Source: Salinivirgaceae bacterium (lineage in GTDB: Bacteria > Bacteroidota > Bacteroidia > Bacteroidales > SZUA-534). From it: 55,369 nucleotides of DNA. Positions 34,425 through 43,243 of this stretch are shown here, piece after piece. The notes beneath the pieces were generated by a model. It was not told the DNA's origin. It saw only the letters and a list, made by a program, of their open reading frames with translations, and ran no database searches. The stretch spans positions 1 to 55,369 of the forward strand of contig JAFVGW010000049.1 in assembly GCA_017474765.1 (NCBI GenBank). The letters are read 5' to 3'. The position numbers and the translations under genes were made by a program. Within the stretch, counting starts at the first letter, position 1; every line of letters begins with the position of its first letter.

Positions 34425-34471
34425 AGCGTTGCGCCGAAAAGGCGGCATTGTTCATTAAAAACTGCCGATAG
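34425..34471 (+). pseudogene. Right direct repeat and displaced 3' end of the FAD gene
   Basis: 34425-34444 repeats 33465-33484 exactly. Read in the same frame, the sequence after it gives KAALFIKNCR and stops at TAG 34469-34471, a plausible alternative C-terminus for the FAD protein (now KATEFLEK). This looks like the original gene end pushed away by an insertion that supplied a new end. Confidence 0.6.
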
Positions 34472-34495
34472 CGGTGCAAGCATTCGTTTTCCCAC

Positions 34496-34503
34496 TATAT
34501 TTG
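34496..34503 (+). promoter_or_regulatory. Bacteroidota-type -7 box for yhcH
   Basis: TATATTTG matches TAnnTTTG and lies 20 bases before ATG 34524. It overlaps the alternative GTG at 34503, so ATG 34524 is the better start. Confidence 0.6.
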
Positions 34504-34523
34504 TGCCGCTAAAAACAGAGAGT

Positions 34524-34985
34524 ATGATTAAGGATAGTCTCACAAATCACGAAAAGTATCACTCGCTGCACCCGTTGTTCGCAAAGGCTTTCGAGTACTT
34601 GCAGTCGGCCGATTTGATTGACTACGACGAAGGCAAATACCCGATTGACGGCAACGATATGTACGCTTCAATCAGCGAATATGTCACAAAGGGCGAAGGT
34701 CAACTCGAAGGTCACGTGGAATATATTGATATTCAGTATATTCTGAAAGGGACCGAAATTATTGGCTTTGCACCGAAAAATGGCCAGAAAGAGACAATTC
34801 CATATTCTAACGAGCGCGATATAGCCTTTTACGAAGGTGATTATGAGCCTATTACCTTAAACGCTGGCGAATTTGTCATTTTCTACCCCGAAGATTTGCA
34901 TTTGCCTTGTCTGAAAAACGGCAAGCCGTCGGTTGTGAAAAAGGTTGTGGTCAAAGTCCGACTCAATCCAGGCAAAGCCGAATAA
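34524..34985 (+). CDS. YhcH/YjgK/YiaL-family protein (DUF386)
   Basis: From ATG 34524 the protein has 153 residues, the usual size of the YhcH/YiaL (DUF386) family, a cupin-like beta-barrel. Family marks include the KYPIDGNDMYASISEYVTK stretch, HVEYIDIQYILKGTEIIGFA and FVIFYPEDLHLPCL, with the histidines and glutamates that bind a metal. Members are linked to sialic acid and other sugar metabolism, but the reaction is not settled. It stands alone with its own promoter. Confidence 0.88.
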   Translation: MIKDSLTNHEKYHSLHPLFAKAFEYLQSADLIDYDEGKYPIDGNDMYASISEYVTKGEGQLEGHVEYIDIQYILKGTEIIGFAPKNGQKETIPYSNERDIAFYEGDYEPITLNAGEFVIFYPEDLHLPCLKNGKPSVVKKVVVKVRLNPGKAE

Positions 34986-35023
34986 ATTCTATTTTATTGA
35001 TTGATAAATTGTAACTGCACGGT

Positions 35024-35791
35024 TCAGCCGTTTTGGCGGCGGAATTCGGCGCATACAATAGCCGTTGCCACTGCCACATTGAGCGATTCCATATCAGCCG
35101 TTGGCGGCGCGTACGAAGGAATTTTTAAGTTGCAGTCAGTCAGTGCGCTAATCTCGTCCGACAGACCTTTCGATTCATTGCCCATTACCACAATTGCGTT
35201 TTTCGGCAGACTTGATGCGTAGATGTTCTCGCCGTCGAGCCGAGTGCCGAAAAGTTGCACGTCAGACTTGCGGGCGGTTGCGGCCAGCGTGGCAAGGTCG
35301 CAGTAGGTGACATTCACCTTGAAAATGGCACCCATAGTCGATTGGATAACCTTCGGGTTGTAAACGTCAACGGTGTCGGGCGAGCAAAAAACATTTTTTA
35401 TGCCGAACCACGCCGCCGTGCGGACAATAGTGCCCAGATTGCCTGGGTCCTGAACATTGTCGAGAGCGATGTTCAGCCCGTTCAAGTCGGGTAGGGGCGC
35501 GGTGTGGCTGTTGGGCAGGCGAACCAGCGCAACGGCCTTATTTGGCGTTTTCAGAAAACTGATGCGCTCAAGGTCGCGCTCGCTCACGGCGGTGATTTCA
35601 GTCTTGCGCTTGAGCGTGGCTGGCAGTTCGTCGATGTAGGGCTGAACGGCAAACACTTCAACGGTCTCGAATCTGCTTTGCAGCAGTTCGCGCACCATTT
35701 TTTCGCCTTCCACCAGGAAGCATCCTGATTCTGTCCGCGATTTTTTCCTGTCGAGCGACTTTATCAGTTTTATTTTGTTGTTGGTAAGCAT
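35024..35791 (-). CDS. TrmH/SpoU-family RNA 2'-O-methyltransferase
   Basis: From ATG 35791 the protein has 255 residues. An N-terminal substrate-binding domain (LVEGEKMVRELL) is followed by a SPOUT knot fold with the three family motifs: NIALDNVQDPGNLGTIVRTA, NAIVVMGNESKGLS and LKIPSYAPPTADMESLNVAV. It transfers a methyl group from S-adenosylmethionine to a ribose in rRNA or tRNA; the exact base is not known. The -7 box at 35812-35805 leaves a very short leader, so the ATG at 35797 is unlikely to be used. It is divergent from tamL, an arrangement I recall from other Bacteroidales. Confidence 0.9.
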   Translation of the reverse strand: MLTNNKIKLIKSLDRKKSRTESGCFLVEGEKMVRELLQSRFETVEVFAVQPYIDELPATLKRKTEITAVSERDLERISFLKTPNKAVALVRLPNSHTAPLPDLNGLNIALDNVQDPGNLGTIVRTAAWFGIKNVFCSPDTVDVYNPKVIQSTMGAIFKVNVTYCDLATLAATARKSDVQLFGTRLDGENIYASSLPKNAIVVMGNESKGLSDEISALTDCNLKIPSYAPPTADMESLNVAVATAIVCAEFRRQNG

Positions 35792-35804
35792 AATCACTTT
35801 TCCG

Positions 35805-35812
35805 CAAATGTA
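35805..35812 (-). promoter_or_regulatory. Bacteroidota-type -7 box for the TrmH-family gene
   Basis: On the minus strand TACATTTG matches TAnnTTTG, 13 bases before the start at 35791. Confidence 0.6.
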
Positions 35813-35876
35813 ATTTTTTTGCGAGTTTGGTTCGGCAAAAATCCGCTAAACCTACCTATTATTTTGCGCAGTAGCC

Positions 35877-35884
35877 TATATTTG
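35877..35884 (+). promoter_or_regulatory. Bacteroidota-type -7 box for tamL
   Basis: TATATTTG matches TAnnTTTG and lies 14 bases before the start at 35899. Confidence 0.6.
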
Positions 35885-35898
35885 CACAATTCAGTTTT

Positions 35899-38196
35899 AT
35901 GCAGAAGTTTCTGACATGGTTGGCCGCTATAGTGCTTGCAGCAGTTTTGTTTGCAAGTTGCGATGTCACACGTATGGTGCCTGACAATGAGTATCTTCTG
36001 CGCCGCAACAAGACCAAAATCGATGAGCGCGGGTTCGACAAAGACGAGCTCACATCGTATTACCGCCAGAAAGCCAACCGCAACGTGTTCGGCTACTATC
36101 CGTTCTTTCTGAAAACATACAATTTCGCCCATATCGGCCGTGAGCGCCGTTGGAAAAACTGGCTCGCAAGGGTGGTGGGGGAAGAGCCTGTGATTCTGGA
36201 TTCGTCGCTGGCCGACCGCACACTCAAGCAATTCGACATCATTCTCAGAAACAACGCCTACTACGACGCGACTGTTACGTACGACATCGCCAGAAAGAAG
36301 AAAAAAGCGAAGGTTACCTACAATGTCATTTTAGGAAAGCCTACACATATTAATAATGTATACTACACAATCCGCGACACGGTGATTGAGCCAATCATCA
36401 TGGCCGACACTGCCGAATCGGTGCTGCATCGGGGCAACCCGTTCACGCTTGAGTCGCTTCAAGCCGAGCGCGACCGCATTGTCGCTTTGGTGAAGAGCAA
36501 CGGTTACTATATGTTCAGCCCCGATTTGGTTCGCTACAGTGTCGATACCAGCAATTATCTGGCTGATGTTGAGGTGATTGTCGAACGTCCAGTCGAGCAG
36601 AACCCCGACGGCTATCTCGAGAAAACCAACGCCAGGCAGTACCAAATCAACAGCGTGACTTTCTTCCCCGATTACAATCCGCAGGACGCTTTGCGCAACA
36701 AGACGGCATACTACGCCAATCTCGACACCTTGTATCGCGACCCGTATGTCTTCCTGTTTTCGGGGAAACGGAAAATCACGCCACGTACAATTCTGAAAGC
36801 CAATCTGTTGGAACCAGGACAACTCTACGATGTCAGAAAGGTTGAGCAGACGAGCCGCCACATCAGCTCGCTGCGCATTTTCCGTCAGAACACCATATCG
36901 TTCCAACAGACGCCAGGTTGCGACACGTTGCTCGACTGTCACGTGCTGCTCACACCGTCGACTTACCAGAACTATTCTGTCAATCTTGAAGCCACCAACA
37001 CCGAAGGTAATATGGGTGTCGGCGGCAATCTGAGTTATCAGCACAAGAATCTGTTCCACGGCGCCGAGATTTTCAACATCAAGCTTTCGGGGTCGTTGCA
37101 GCGCCAGACTGAGACCGAGACAACCGAAGCATTTAACATTATTGAGTTCGGTGCCGAGTCGTCGCTCGAGACGCCGTCGTTCGTGCTGCCGTTCCGCACA
37201 TCGAACTGGTACAAGCGCATTGAGCCGCGAACACTGCTCACCGTGGCCTATAACTATCAGAAACGTCCTGATTACACGCGGAAAATCACATCGTTGCTCG
37301 TCACTTATTCGTGGAAAAAGACCGAGCATCTAAGGTTTCTGGTCAGTCCTGTCGACCTGAACACAGTGCGTATACCTGTCCGCACCGAAGCGTTCGACAA
37401 GCGTATTCAGGGCAAGTACATTGAGAACAGCTACAAGGACTATTTCATAATCGGAAGCCGCTATAGTATTCTGTATCAGAATCGTAACACCGACAAACAG
37501 ACCGATTTTTCTTATTTTCGATGGAATCTTGATTTGGCTGGCAATCTGGTTCACATGCTGCACAAAAATGGTGTCATGGGCGATACTGTGGCTGGCGGCT
37601 ACTACGAGATTGCAAATTTGCAGTACGCCCAGTTTGTCCGCACCGATGTCGATTTCCGCCGTTACCACTATTTCTCTGACCGCGACCAGTTGGTGGGCCG
37701 AGTCTTTATGGGTATTGCCATTCCTTACGGAAACGCCACCGCCGTGCCGTTTGTGCGACAGTATTATTCGGGCGGCGCCGACGGAATCCGTGCGTGGAAC
37801 GTCCGCGATTTGGGCCCTGGCACTTATCGTGATACAGCATCGTCATACCCCAACCAGACAGCCGATATTAAAATGGAATGTAATCTTGAGTACCGTTACA
37901 CCATAATCAAGAATTTCAAAGGCGCTCTGTTTGTCGATGCAGGCAACATTTGGGCCCTGAAAAAAGACGACGACCGTCCTGGCGCTGAATTCGAGATGAA
38001 TAAGTTCTACAAACAGCTGGCTTTGGGCACAGGCATGGGCTTGCGTCTCGATTTGAATTTCGCCGTCATCCGTCTCGATGCTGGCGTAAAAGTGAAAAAT
38101 CCCGCCATTGAAGGCCCCGACAGTTGGGTGCTTTTTCATAACAGGTTTAAATTCAAGAGTATAACCTGGCAGTTTGGTATCGGCTACCCATTCTAA
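35899..38196 (+). CDS. tamL: TamL, BamA-family outer-membrane lipoprotein
   Basis: The 765-residue protein has a lipobox FASC (Cys21) after a signal helix, then POTRA-like domains (about 30-350; LVPDNEYLLRRNKTKI-type start, YDATVTYDIARKKKKAKVTY, PGQLYDVRKVEQT) and a C-terminal BamA/Omp85-type barrel. The barrel has GVGGNLSYQHKNLFHGAEIF, the lid motif region YYSGGADGIRAWNVRDLGPG, and the end WQFGIGYPF. In Bacteroidota TamL replaces TamA and works with TamB in outer-membrane biogenesis. It is followed by a helix-hairpin-helix gene after 11 bases, so they may share a transcript. Confidence 0.92.
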   Translation: MQKFLTWLAAIVLAAVLFASCDVTRMVPDNEYLLRRNKTKIDERGFDKDELTSYYRQKANRNVFGYYPFFLKTYNFAHIGRERRWKNWLARVVGEEPVILDSSLADRTLKQFDIILRNNAYYDATVTYDIARKKKKAKVTYNVILGKPTHINNVYYTIRDTVIEPIIMADTAESVLHRGNPFTLESLQAERDRIVALVKSNGYYMFSPDLVRYSVDTSNYLADVEVIVERPVEQNPDGYLEKTNARQYQINSVTFFPDYNPQDALRNKTAYYANLDTLYRDPYVFLFSGKRKITPRTILKANLLEPGQLYDVRKVEQTSRHISSLRIFRQNTISFQQTPGCDTLLDCHVLLTPSTYQNYSVNLEATNTEGNMGVGGNLSYQHKNLFHGAEIFNIKLSGSLQRQTETETTEAFNIIEFGAESSLETPSFVLPFRTSNWYKRIEPRTLLTVAYNYQKRPDYTRKITSLLVTYSWKKTEHLRFLVSPVDLNTVRIPVRTEAFDKRIQGKYIENSYKDYFIIGSRYSILYQNRNTDKQTDFSYFRWNLDLAGNLVHMLHKNGVMGDTVAGGYYEIANLQYAQFVRTDVDFRRYHYFSDRDQLVGRVFMGIAIPYGNATAVPFVRQYYSGGADGIRAWNVRDLGPGTYRDTASSYPNQTADIKMECNLEYRYTIIKNFKGALFVDAGNIWALKKDDDRPGAEFEMNKFYKQLALGTGMGLRLDLNFAVIRLDAGVKVKNPAIEGPDSWVLFHNRFKFKSITWQFGIGYPF

Positions 38197-38207
38197 CCGC
38201 GAGAAAA

Positions 38208-39140
38208 ATGAAGCTGAAACAGTTTTTTATCGAGTATTTCAACATGAACCGCATGCAGCAGAGCGGCACAATAGTGCTGATTTTTCTCATTATTGCGGTG
38301 TCGCTGCTTCCGCGATTTGTGGCTCGATATAACGCCAACCGCTCGCAACCCGATTTCGCCCGTTTCGATTCGTTAATGGCAAACTACGAGCCGTTGCCCG
38401 TTGCAACAAGTGAGCCAGTTACTTATGCCCGAAACATCGACACCGTCTTCACATTCGACCCGAACACAGCCACATACGATGATTTCCTTTGCATGGGGCT
38501 TTCTGAAAAAATATCGGCTAACATTGTAAAATACAGAAAATCAGGCGGTAAATTCCGCACGCCTGACGATTTTGCCAGGATTTATGGTATAAATGATTCG
38601 ATTTATTCGCGGTTGAAGCCATATATCAGCATTGCAGCAAAAGCACCATCCGAATCGCAAAGGCAGACCGCAAAAAAGAAATATTCCGACGGCAAAAAAG
38701 CGGAAAAGACCGCAAAATCCGCCTACGAGCGCAAGGAACTACTCTTGGTGGAACTCAATTCGGCAGATTCAGCGCAGCTCGTTGCTTTGCGGGGCATAGG
38801 CAGTGTGCTCGCACGCCGTATTATCGCTTATCGCGAGATGTTGGGTGGATTCCATTCTGTTGAACAGTTGCGCGAGATTAGAAATCTGTCGCCCGAAACC
38901 TATGCCAATCTCTTTCCGCAGTTCACCATCGATACCGCAAAAATTGTTAAAATAGATTTGAACAATTTCAAATACAAGCAGTTGAGCAGCCATCCGTATA
39001 TGTCGGTGGCGCAGTTGAACTCAATAATGAACTACAAGAAGCTGATGGGCAACTTTAAGGCGGTCAATGATTTGCTGCAATACAAACTCGTCGATACGCT
39101 GACGTACGAAAAAATATCGCCGTATCTTGAAGTCCGCTGA
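38208..39140 (+). CDS. Membrane-anchored helix-hairpin-helix protein (ComEA-like)
   Basis: The 310-residue protein has one transmembrane helix near residues 20-40 and then several helix-hairpin-helix units: FDPNTATYDDFLCMGLSEKI, VELNSADSAQLVALRGIGSV (with GIGSVLARRI) and VKIDLNNFKYKQLSSHPYM. A Lys-rich linker (about 150-175) lies between them. HhH repeats of this type bind DNA in ComEA, the periplasmic DNA receptor of competence. Whether this one serves DNA uptake is unproven. It follows tamL closely. Confidence 0.85.
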   Translation: MKLKQFFIEYFNMNRMQQSGTIVLIFLIIAVSLLPRFVARYNANRSQPDFARFDSLMANYEPLPVATSEPVTYARNIDTVFTFDPNTATYDDFLCMGLSEKISANIVKYRKSGGKFRTPDDFARIYGINDSIYSRLKPYISIAAKAPSESQRQTAKKKYSDGKKAEKTAKSAYERKELLLVELNSADSAQLVALRGIGSVLARRIIAYREMLGGFHSVEQLREIRNLSPETYANLFPQFTIDTAKIVKIDLNNFKYKQLSSHPYMSVAQLNSIMNYKKLMGNFKAVNDLLQYKLVDTLTYEKISPYLEVR

Positions 39141-39180
39141 AGCCGATTGTGAAAAGTTTAAAAATAAATTCCAGTCATAT

Positions 39181-39210
39181 TTTGTAATTGAATATCATTC
39201 CCTATATTTG
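39181..39210 (+). promoter_or_regulatory. Promoter of rpsU: TTTG-N18-TATATTTG
   Basis: TTTG (39181-39184) and TATATTTG (39203-39210) fit both boxes of the Bacteroidota primary sigma promoter, 18 bases apart, 39 bases before the rpsU start. Confidence 0.75.
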
Positions 39211-39249
39211 CAGCCTTGTTTTAGGAATGTTAAACAATAGTATTTTGTT

Positions 39250-39447
39250 ATGATTGTAATACCAGTAAAGGAAGGCGAGACAATTGACAGAGCCTTGAAA
39301 AAATTCAAAAGAAAATTTGAGAAGACAGGTGTGGTAAAAGAACTGAGAACACGCCAGGCCTTCACAAAACCTTCTGTCGTTCGCCGCAGAGAAGTAATCA
39401 AAGCTGCCTACATCCAGCAATTGCAGGACGCAAGCCAAGAGAACTAA
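39250..39447 (+). CDS. rpsU: 30S ribosomal protein S21
   Basis: The 65-residue basic protein MIVIPVKEGETIDRALKKFK... matches S21 over its whole length (TRQAFTKPSVVRRREVIKAA). It binds the 30S platform near the anti-Shine-Dalgarno end of 16S rRNA. A well-formed promoter precedes it and a Xer recombinase gene follows, an arrangement seen in Bacteroidales. Confidence 0.96.
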   Translation: MIVIPVKEGETIDRALKKFKRKFEKTGVVKELRTRQAFTKPSVVRRREVIKAAYIQQLQDASQEN

Positions 39448-39487
39448 TTGTTTTCCCGCAGCAGAATTTGTTTCGGCTGTGATTGCT

Positions 39488-40366
39488 ATGTTTGACCACG
39501 GATTTTCCAGTTATATAGCAAACGAGAAACGTTATTCGGCGCATACTCTTCGCGCCTACGAGAGCGACTTGCAGCAGTTCTTCGATTTCGCACAAACTGC
39601 CGACGAAAATTTCAATCCACTCAAGGGTGACCATGAACTCATCCGTGAGTGGATTGTTTTTTTGCTCGACAACGGCGACAAGCCGCGCTCAATCAACCGC
39701 AAACTGACAACCTTGCACACCTATTATAAATACTTGATGCGCGAAGGTCTTGTCAACGACAACCCGACAAAAAAAATCATCAGGCCAAAAACCGAGAAAA
39801 ACCTGCCGTATTTTGTCGACAAAGGTGCGATGCAGGAACTTTTCGACCGTTTGCAATTTCCTGACGATTTCGAAGGCCATCGCGACCGAACCATTCTGCT
39901 CACATTCTACTGCACAGGCATGCGTCTTTCCGAATTGTGCGGGTTAAAACTGAATGATATAGATTTTCACAGCTCTCAGCTGAAGGTTCTGGGCAAGCGC
40001 AACAAAGAACGCATCATACCTTTTGGAATTGAACTGAGCAGCAATCTGAAAACTTATATTGCAGAACGCGATAAAATTGCACTTGACAATAATTATTTAT
40101 TTGTAACTTCGAAGGGTGAACCAGTCTACAGCCAGTTGGTCTATCGGCTGGTGAACAAATATCTGGGCGAAGTGACAACTTTGGACAAGAAAAGCCCCCA
40201 CGTGCTGCGGCACACATTTGCCACGCACATGCTTAACAACGGAGCCGAACTTGACGCCATAAAGGAGTTGCTGGGACATGCGAATCTTGCCGCGACGCAG
40301 ATTTACACCCATACAACATTTGAGAAATTGAAAGAAGTGTATAACCAAGCTCATCCAAGAGCATAA
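39488..40366 (+). CDS. Tyrosine recombinase of the XerC/XerD family
   Basis: From ATG 39488 the protein has 292 residues with an N-terminal SAM-like core-binding domain (YIANEKRYSAHTLRAYESDL) and a catalytic domain. The catalytic set is complete: Arg146 (CTGMRLSEL), Lys170 (VLGKRNKERIIP), His238 and Arg241 (HVLRHTFATHML), His264 (LLGHANLAAT) and Tyr273 (QIYTH). It most likely resolves chromosome dimers at dif with a partner, like XerC or XerD; which of the two cannot be fixed here. A GTG nine bases upstream is an alternative start. It sits between rpsU and hpf, likely in one operon. Confidence 0.93.
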   Translation: MFDHGFSSYIANEKRYSAHTLRAYESDLQQFFDFAQTADENFNPLKGDHELIREWIVFLLDNGDKPRSINRKLTTLHTYYKYLMREGLVNDNPTKKIIRPKTEKNLPYFVDKGAMQELFDRLQFPDDFEGHRDRTILLTFYCTGMRLSELCGLKLNDIDFHSSQLKVLGKRNKERIIPFGIELSSNLKTYIAERDKIALDNNYLFVTSKGEPVYSQLVYRLVNKYLGEVTTLDKKSPHVLRHTFATHMLNNGAELDAIKELLGHANLAATQIYTHTTFEKLKEVYNQAHPRA

Positions 40367-40376
40367 AAAAGTAATT

Positions 40377-40676
40377 ATGAAAATTAACATTCATTCGCTG
40401 CATTTCGATGCTGGCGAGAAACTATTAGGCTTCGTGAACGCAAAAGTAAGCAAGTTGGACACCTTCCATGACGGAATAATCGCCGCCGATGTGACTCTGA
40501 AACTCGAGAAATCTGATATTTCTGAGAACAAAATAGCCGAAATCAGGGTGCAAATACCAGGCGATGACGTGTTCTGCAGCCGTCAGGCAAAAACGTTCGA
40601 AGAAGCTGTGGATCTTTCGGTTGACGCTCTTCGCAAGCAGCTTCAGAAAGCCAAGGAAAAGCAACGTGGATTATAA
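40377..40676 (+). CDS. hpf: Ribosome hibernation factor (short HPF/RaiA family)
   Basis: The 99-residue protein has the beta-alpha-beta-beta-beta-alpha pattern of the short HPF/YfiA family (INIHSLHFDAGEKLLGFVNA, KVSKLDTFHDGIIAADVTLK, FEEAVDLSVDALRKQLQKAK). It binds the decoding centre of the 30S subunit when growth slows and keeps ribosomes inactive. Ten bases after the Xer gene. Confidence 0.9.
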   Translation: MKINIHSLHFDAGEKLLGFVNAKVSKLDTFHDGIIAADVTLKLEKSDISENKIAEIRVQIPGDDVFCSRQAKTFEEAVDLSVDALRKQLQKAKEKQRGL

Positions 40677-40721
40677 TTTCAAAAAAAATATCGCAAAAGG
40701 TTTTTATTTATCAAAATATGT

Positions 40722-40729
40722 CTACATTT
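40722..40729 (+). promoter_or_regulatory. Bacteroidota-type -7 box for the tRNA-tuf cluster
   Basis: TACATTTG matches TAnnTTTG and lies 44 bases before the first tRNA. It is the only clear promoter before tuf. Confidence 0.6.
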
Positions 40730-40773
40730 GCACACCATTTTCCAAGACGGGGAATGACGTTCTGTAAATGTTT

Positions 40774-40847
40774 GCCGATGTAGCTCAGTTGGCCAGAGCA
40801 GCTGATTTGTAATCAGCTGGTCGTGGGTTCGAATCCCTCCATCGGCT
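40774..40847 (+). tRNA. tRNA-Thr (anticodon TGT)
   Basis: GCCGATG...CATCGGC acceptor, a TTTGTAA anticodon loop giving TGT, and the T arm GGGTTCGAATCCC are all present. CCA is not encoded. Confidence 0.96.
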
Positions 40848-40870
40848 CATTTGTTAATATTGATTTGTTT

Positions 40871-40953
40871 GGGAAGATACCAAAGCGGCCAACTGGGGCA
40901 GACTGTAAATCTGCTGGCTTACGCCTTCGTAGGTTCGAATCCTGCTCTTCCCA
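40871..40953 (+). tRNA. tRNA-Tyr (anticodon GTA)
   Basis: GGGAAGA...TCTTCCC acceptor, CTGTAAA anticodon loop giving GTA, the long variable arm of a class II tRNA and the T arm AGGTTCGAATCCT. Confidence 0.96.
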
Positions 40954-40967
40954 CTTTTTGTGTTTAA

Positions 40968-41040
40968 GCGGGAGTAGCTCAGTCGATAGAGCATCAGCCT
41001 TCCAAGCTGAGGGCCGCGGGTTTGAATCCCGTCTCCCGCT
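40968..41040 (+). tRNA. tRNA-Gly (anticodon TCC)
   Basis: GCGGGAG...CTCCCGC acceptor, CTTCCAA anticodon loop giving TCC and the T arm CGGGTTTGAATCCCG. Confidence 0.96.
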
Positions 41041-41047
41041 CAAGCAG

Positions 41048-41119
41048 GCCGACGTAGCTCAGGGGTAGAGCACTTCCTTGGTAAGGAAGAGGCCATGGGT
41101 TCAATTCCCATTGTCGGCT
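41048..41119 (+). tRNA. tRNA-Thr (anticodon GGT)
   Basis: GCCGACG...TGTCGGC acceptor with one G-T pair, TTGGTAA anticodon loop giving GGT and the T arm TGGGTTCAATTCCCA. Confidence 0.95.
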
Positions 41120-41162
41120 CCAAGACTGGGATTTATTGTCTAATTGTAAATAATAGGTTATT

Positions 41163-42347
41163 ATGGCTAAAGAACAATTTCAAAGAACCAAACCTCACGT
41201 TAATATTGGTACCATCGGTCACGTTGACCATGGCAAAACCACTTTGACAGCTGCCATCACCAAAGTATTGGCAGAGAAGGGTCTTTCTGAGTTGCGTTCA
41301 TTCGACTCTATCGACAACGCACCAGAGGAAAAAGAGCGTGGTATCACCATCAACACCGCTCACGTTGAGTATCAAACAGAGAAACGCCACTATGCGCACG
41401 TTGACTGCCCGGGTCACGCCGACTATGTGAAGAACATGGTTACTGGTGCTGCCCAGATGGACGGTGCAATCTTGGTTGTTGCCGCTACTGACGGCCCGAT
41501 GCCTCAGACTCGCGAGCACATCCTTTTGGCACGCCAAGTAAACGTTCCGAAAATCGTTGTCTTCTTGAACAAAGTCGACATGGTTGACGATCCTGAGTTG
41601 CTCGAGTTGGTTGAGATGGAAGTTCGCGAACTTCTCTCATTCTACGGTTACGATGGCGACAACACCCCAATCATCAAGGGTTCTGCTCTTGGCGCATTGA
41701 ATGGTGAGCCGAAATGGGTTGAGAAGGTAATGGAACTTATGGACGCTGTCGATGAGTACATTCCTCTGCCTGTTCGTGACGTTGATAAACCGTTCCTGAT
41801 GCCGGTTGAGGACGTGTTCTCAATCACAGGTCGTGGTACTGTTGCCACAGGCCGTATCGAGACTGGTGTTATCCATGTAGGTGACGAAGTTCAGATTCTT
41901 GGTCTTGGCGAGGACAAAAAATCAACCGTTACTGGTGTTGAGATGTTCCGCAAACTTCTTGACGAAGGTCAGGCTGGTGACAACGTAGGTCTGTTGCTTC
42001 GTGGTATCGACAAAGACGAAGTTAAACGTGGTATGGTTATCGCAAAACCGGGTCAGGTAACTCCTCACAAGAAGTTCCAGGCTGAAGTTTATATCTTGAA
42101 GAAAGAAGAAGGTGGCCGTCACACTCCGTTCCACGACAAATATCGTCCTCAATTCTACATCCGTACTTTGGATGTTACTGGCGAAATCAAGTTGCCAGAA
42201 GGAACTGAGATGGTAATGCCGGGCGATAACTTGACAATCACCGTAGAACTGATCACAGCAGTTGCTTGCAACGAAGGTCTGCGTTTCGCAATCCGCGAAG
42301 GTGGCCGTACAGTAGGTGCTGGTCAGATTACCAAGATTATTGACTAA
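41163..42347 (+). CDS. tuf: Elongation factor Tu
   Basis: The 394-residue protein has the GTPase motifs GHVDHGKT (19-26), DCPGH and NKVD near 135, and the two beta-barrel domains of EF-Tu, ending [11 protein letters not shown]. It carries aminoacyl-tRNA to the ribosome. It follows four tRNA genes and is followed by a hairpin and tRNA-Trp, so the tRNAs and tuf are probably co-transcribed, as in many bacteria. Confidence 0.98.
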   Translation: MAKEQFQRTKPHVNIGTIGHVDHGKTTLTAAITKVLAEKGLSELRSFDSIDNAPEEKERGITINTAHVEYQTEKRHYAHVDCPGHADYVKNMVTGAAQMDGAILVVAATDGPMPQTREHILLARQVNVPKIVVFLNKVDMVDDPELLELVEMEVRELLSFYGYDGDNTPIIKGSALGALNGEPKWVEKVMELMDAVDEYIPLPVRDVDKPFLMPVEDVFSITGRGTVATGRIETGVIHVGDEVQILGLGEDKKSTVTGVEMFRKLLDEGQAGDNVGLLLRGIDKDEVKRGMVIAKPGQVTPHKKFQAEVYILKKEEGGRHTPFHDKYRPQFYIRTLDVTGEIKLPEGTEMVMPGDNLTITVELITAVACNEGLRFAIREGGRTVGAGQITKIID

Positions 42348-42359
42348 TAATAAGATAGA

Positions 42360-42387
42360 AAAGGATTCCAAGTAATTGGAATCCTTT
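42360..42387 (+). terminator. Hairpin between tuf and tRNA-Trp
   Basis: AAAGGATTCCAA (42360-42371) and TTGGAATCCTTT (42376-42387) form a perfect 12-base stem with loop GTAA, followed only by ATTTAC. It may be a weak terminator or a processing signal. Confidence 0.55.
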
Positions 42388-42391
42388 ATTT

Positions 42392-42464
42392 ACGGGTGTA
42401 GCTCAGTTGGTAGAGCACTAGTCTCCAAAACTAGGTGTCGGGCGTTCGAGTCGCTCCTCCCGTG
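42392..42464 (+). tRNA. tRNA-Trp (anticodon CCA)
   Basis: ACGGGTG...CTCCCGT acceptor (one mismatch), CTCCAAA anticodon loop giving CCA, T arm GGGCGTTCGAGTCGCTC. Its place before secE-nusG is common in bacteria. Confidence 0.95.
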
Positions 42465-42482
42465 CCTTAATTAGTGGTAACA

Positions 42483-42677
42483 ATGCAAAAGATCAAAGTA
42501 TATCTCAAAGAGGTTTACAACGAACTGATACACAAAGTGTCGTGGCCATCATGGTCCGACCTTCAAAATAGTGCTATTGTTGTAATGGTTGCTTCCTTAA
42601 TTATAGCCCTCATTATTTACATAATGGATTTTTCATTTGCTCATATAATGGAATTCATTTACGGTTTATTCAGTTAA
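42483..42677 (+). CDS. secE: Preprotein translocase subunit SecE
   Basis: From ATG 42483 the protein has 64 residues: the conserved cytoplasmic helix VYLKEVYNELIHKVSWPSWS and one transmembrane helix. It clamps the SecY channel. A GTG nine bases upstream is an alternative start. It lies between tRNA-Trp and nusG, the usual place. Confidence 0.95.
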   Translation: MQKIKVYLKEVYNELIHKVSWPSWSDLQNSAIVVMVASLIIALIIYIMDFSFAHIMEFIYGLFS

Positions 42678-42696
42678 ATAATTCAGTTGTAGACAA

Positions 42697-43233
42697 ATGG
42701 AAAAGAAATGGTATGTTCTGAAAGCCTTGAGTGGCCAGGAAAAGAAAGTAAAGGAGCAAATCGAGAGCGAAGTTGTTCACCGTAATCTGCAGGAATATGT
42801 TTCCCAAGTCTTGATTCCTACAGAAAAGATTTATCAAATCCGCAACGGTAAAAAGATTAGTAAGGAAAGAACATTCTTTCCCGGTTACGTGCTAGTCGAG
42901 GCAGCTTTGGTCGGCGAGGTTCCTCATTTTCTTAGGAATATGCCGGGTGTCCTTGGTTTTTTAACTGAGGGTAATGGTGATCCGACACCATTGAGAGTTT
43001 CTGAAGTCAATAGAATATTAGGCAAGGTTGATGAACTCGCCGATAGCGGTGAGGAAATCGATGTGCCTTTTGTTGTTGGCGAATCGGTTAAAGTCATCGA
43101 TGGTCCGTTTAATACATTCAGCGGAATCATTGAAGAAGTTAATGAAGAGAAGAAGAAGCTCAAGGTGAGTGTCAAAATTTTTGGCAGAAAAACTCCGGTA
43201 GAACTGAGTTTTATGCAGGTAGTAAAAGAATAA
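42697..43233 (+). CDS. nusG: Transcription termination/antitermination factor NusG
   Basis: The 178-residue protein has the NGN domain ([32 protein letters not shown]) and a C-terminal KOW domain ([20 protein letters not shown]). It binds RNA polymerase and couples it to Rho or the ribosome. It starts 19 bases after secE and is followed by rplK after 10 bases. Confidence 0.96.
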   Translation: MEKKWYVLKALSGQEKKVKEQIESEVVHRNLQEYVSQVLIPTEKIYQIRNGKKISKERTFFPGYVLVEAALVGEVPHFLRNMPGVLGFLTEGNGDPTPLRVSEVNRILGKVDELADSGEEIDVPFVVGESVKVIDGPFNTFSGIIEEVNEEKKKLKVSVKIFGRKTPVELSFMQVVKE

Positions 43234-43243
43234 AAAACTTGTT

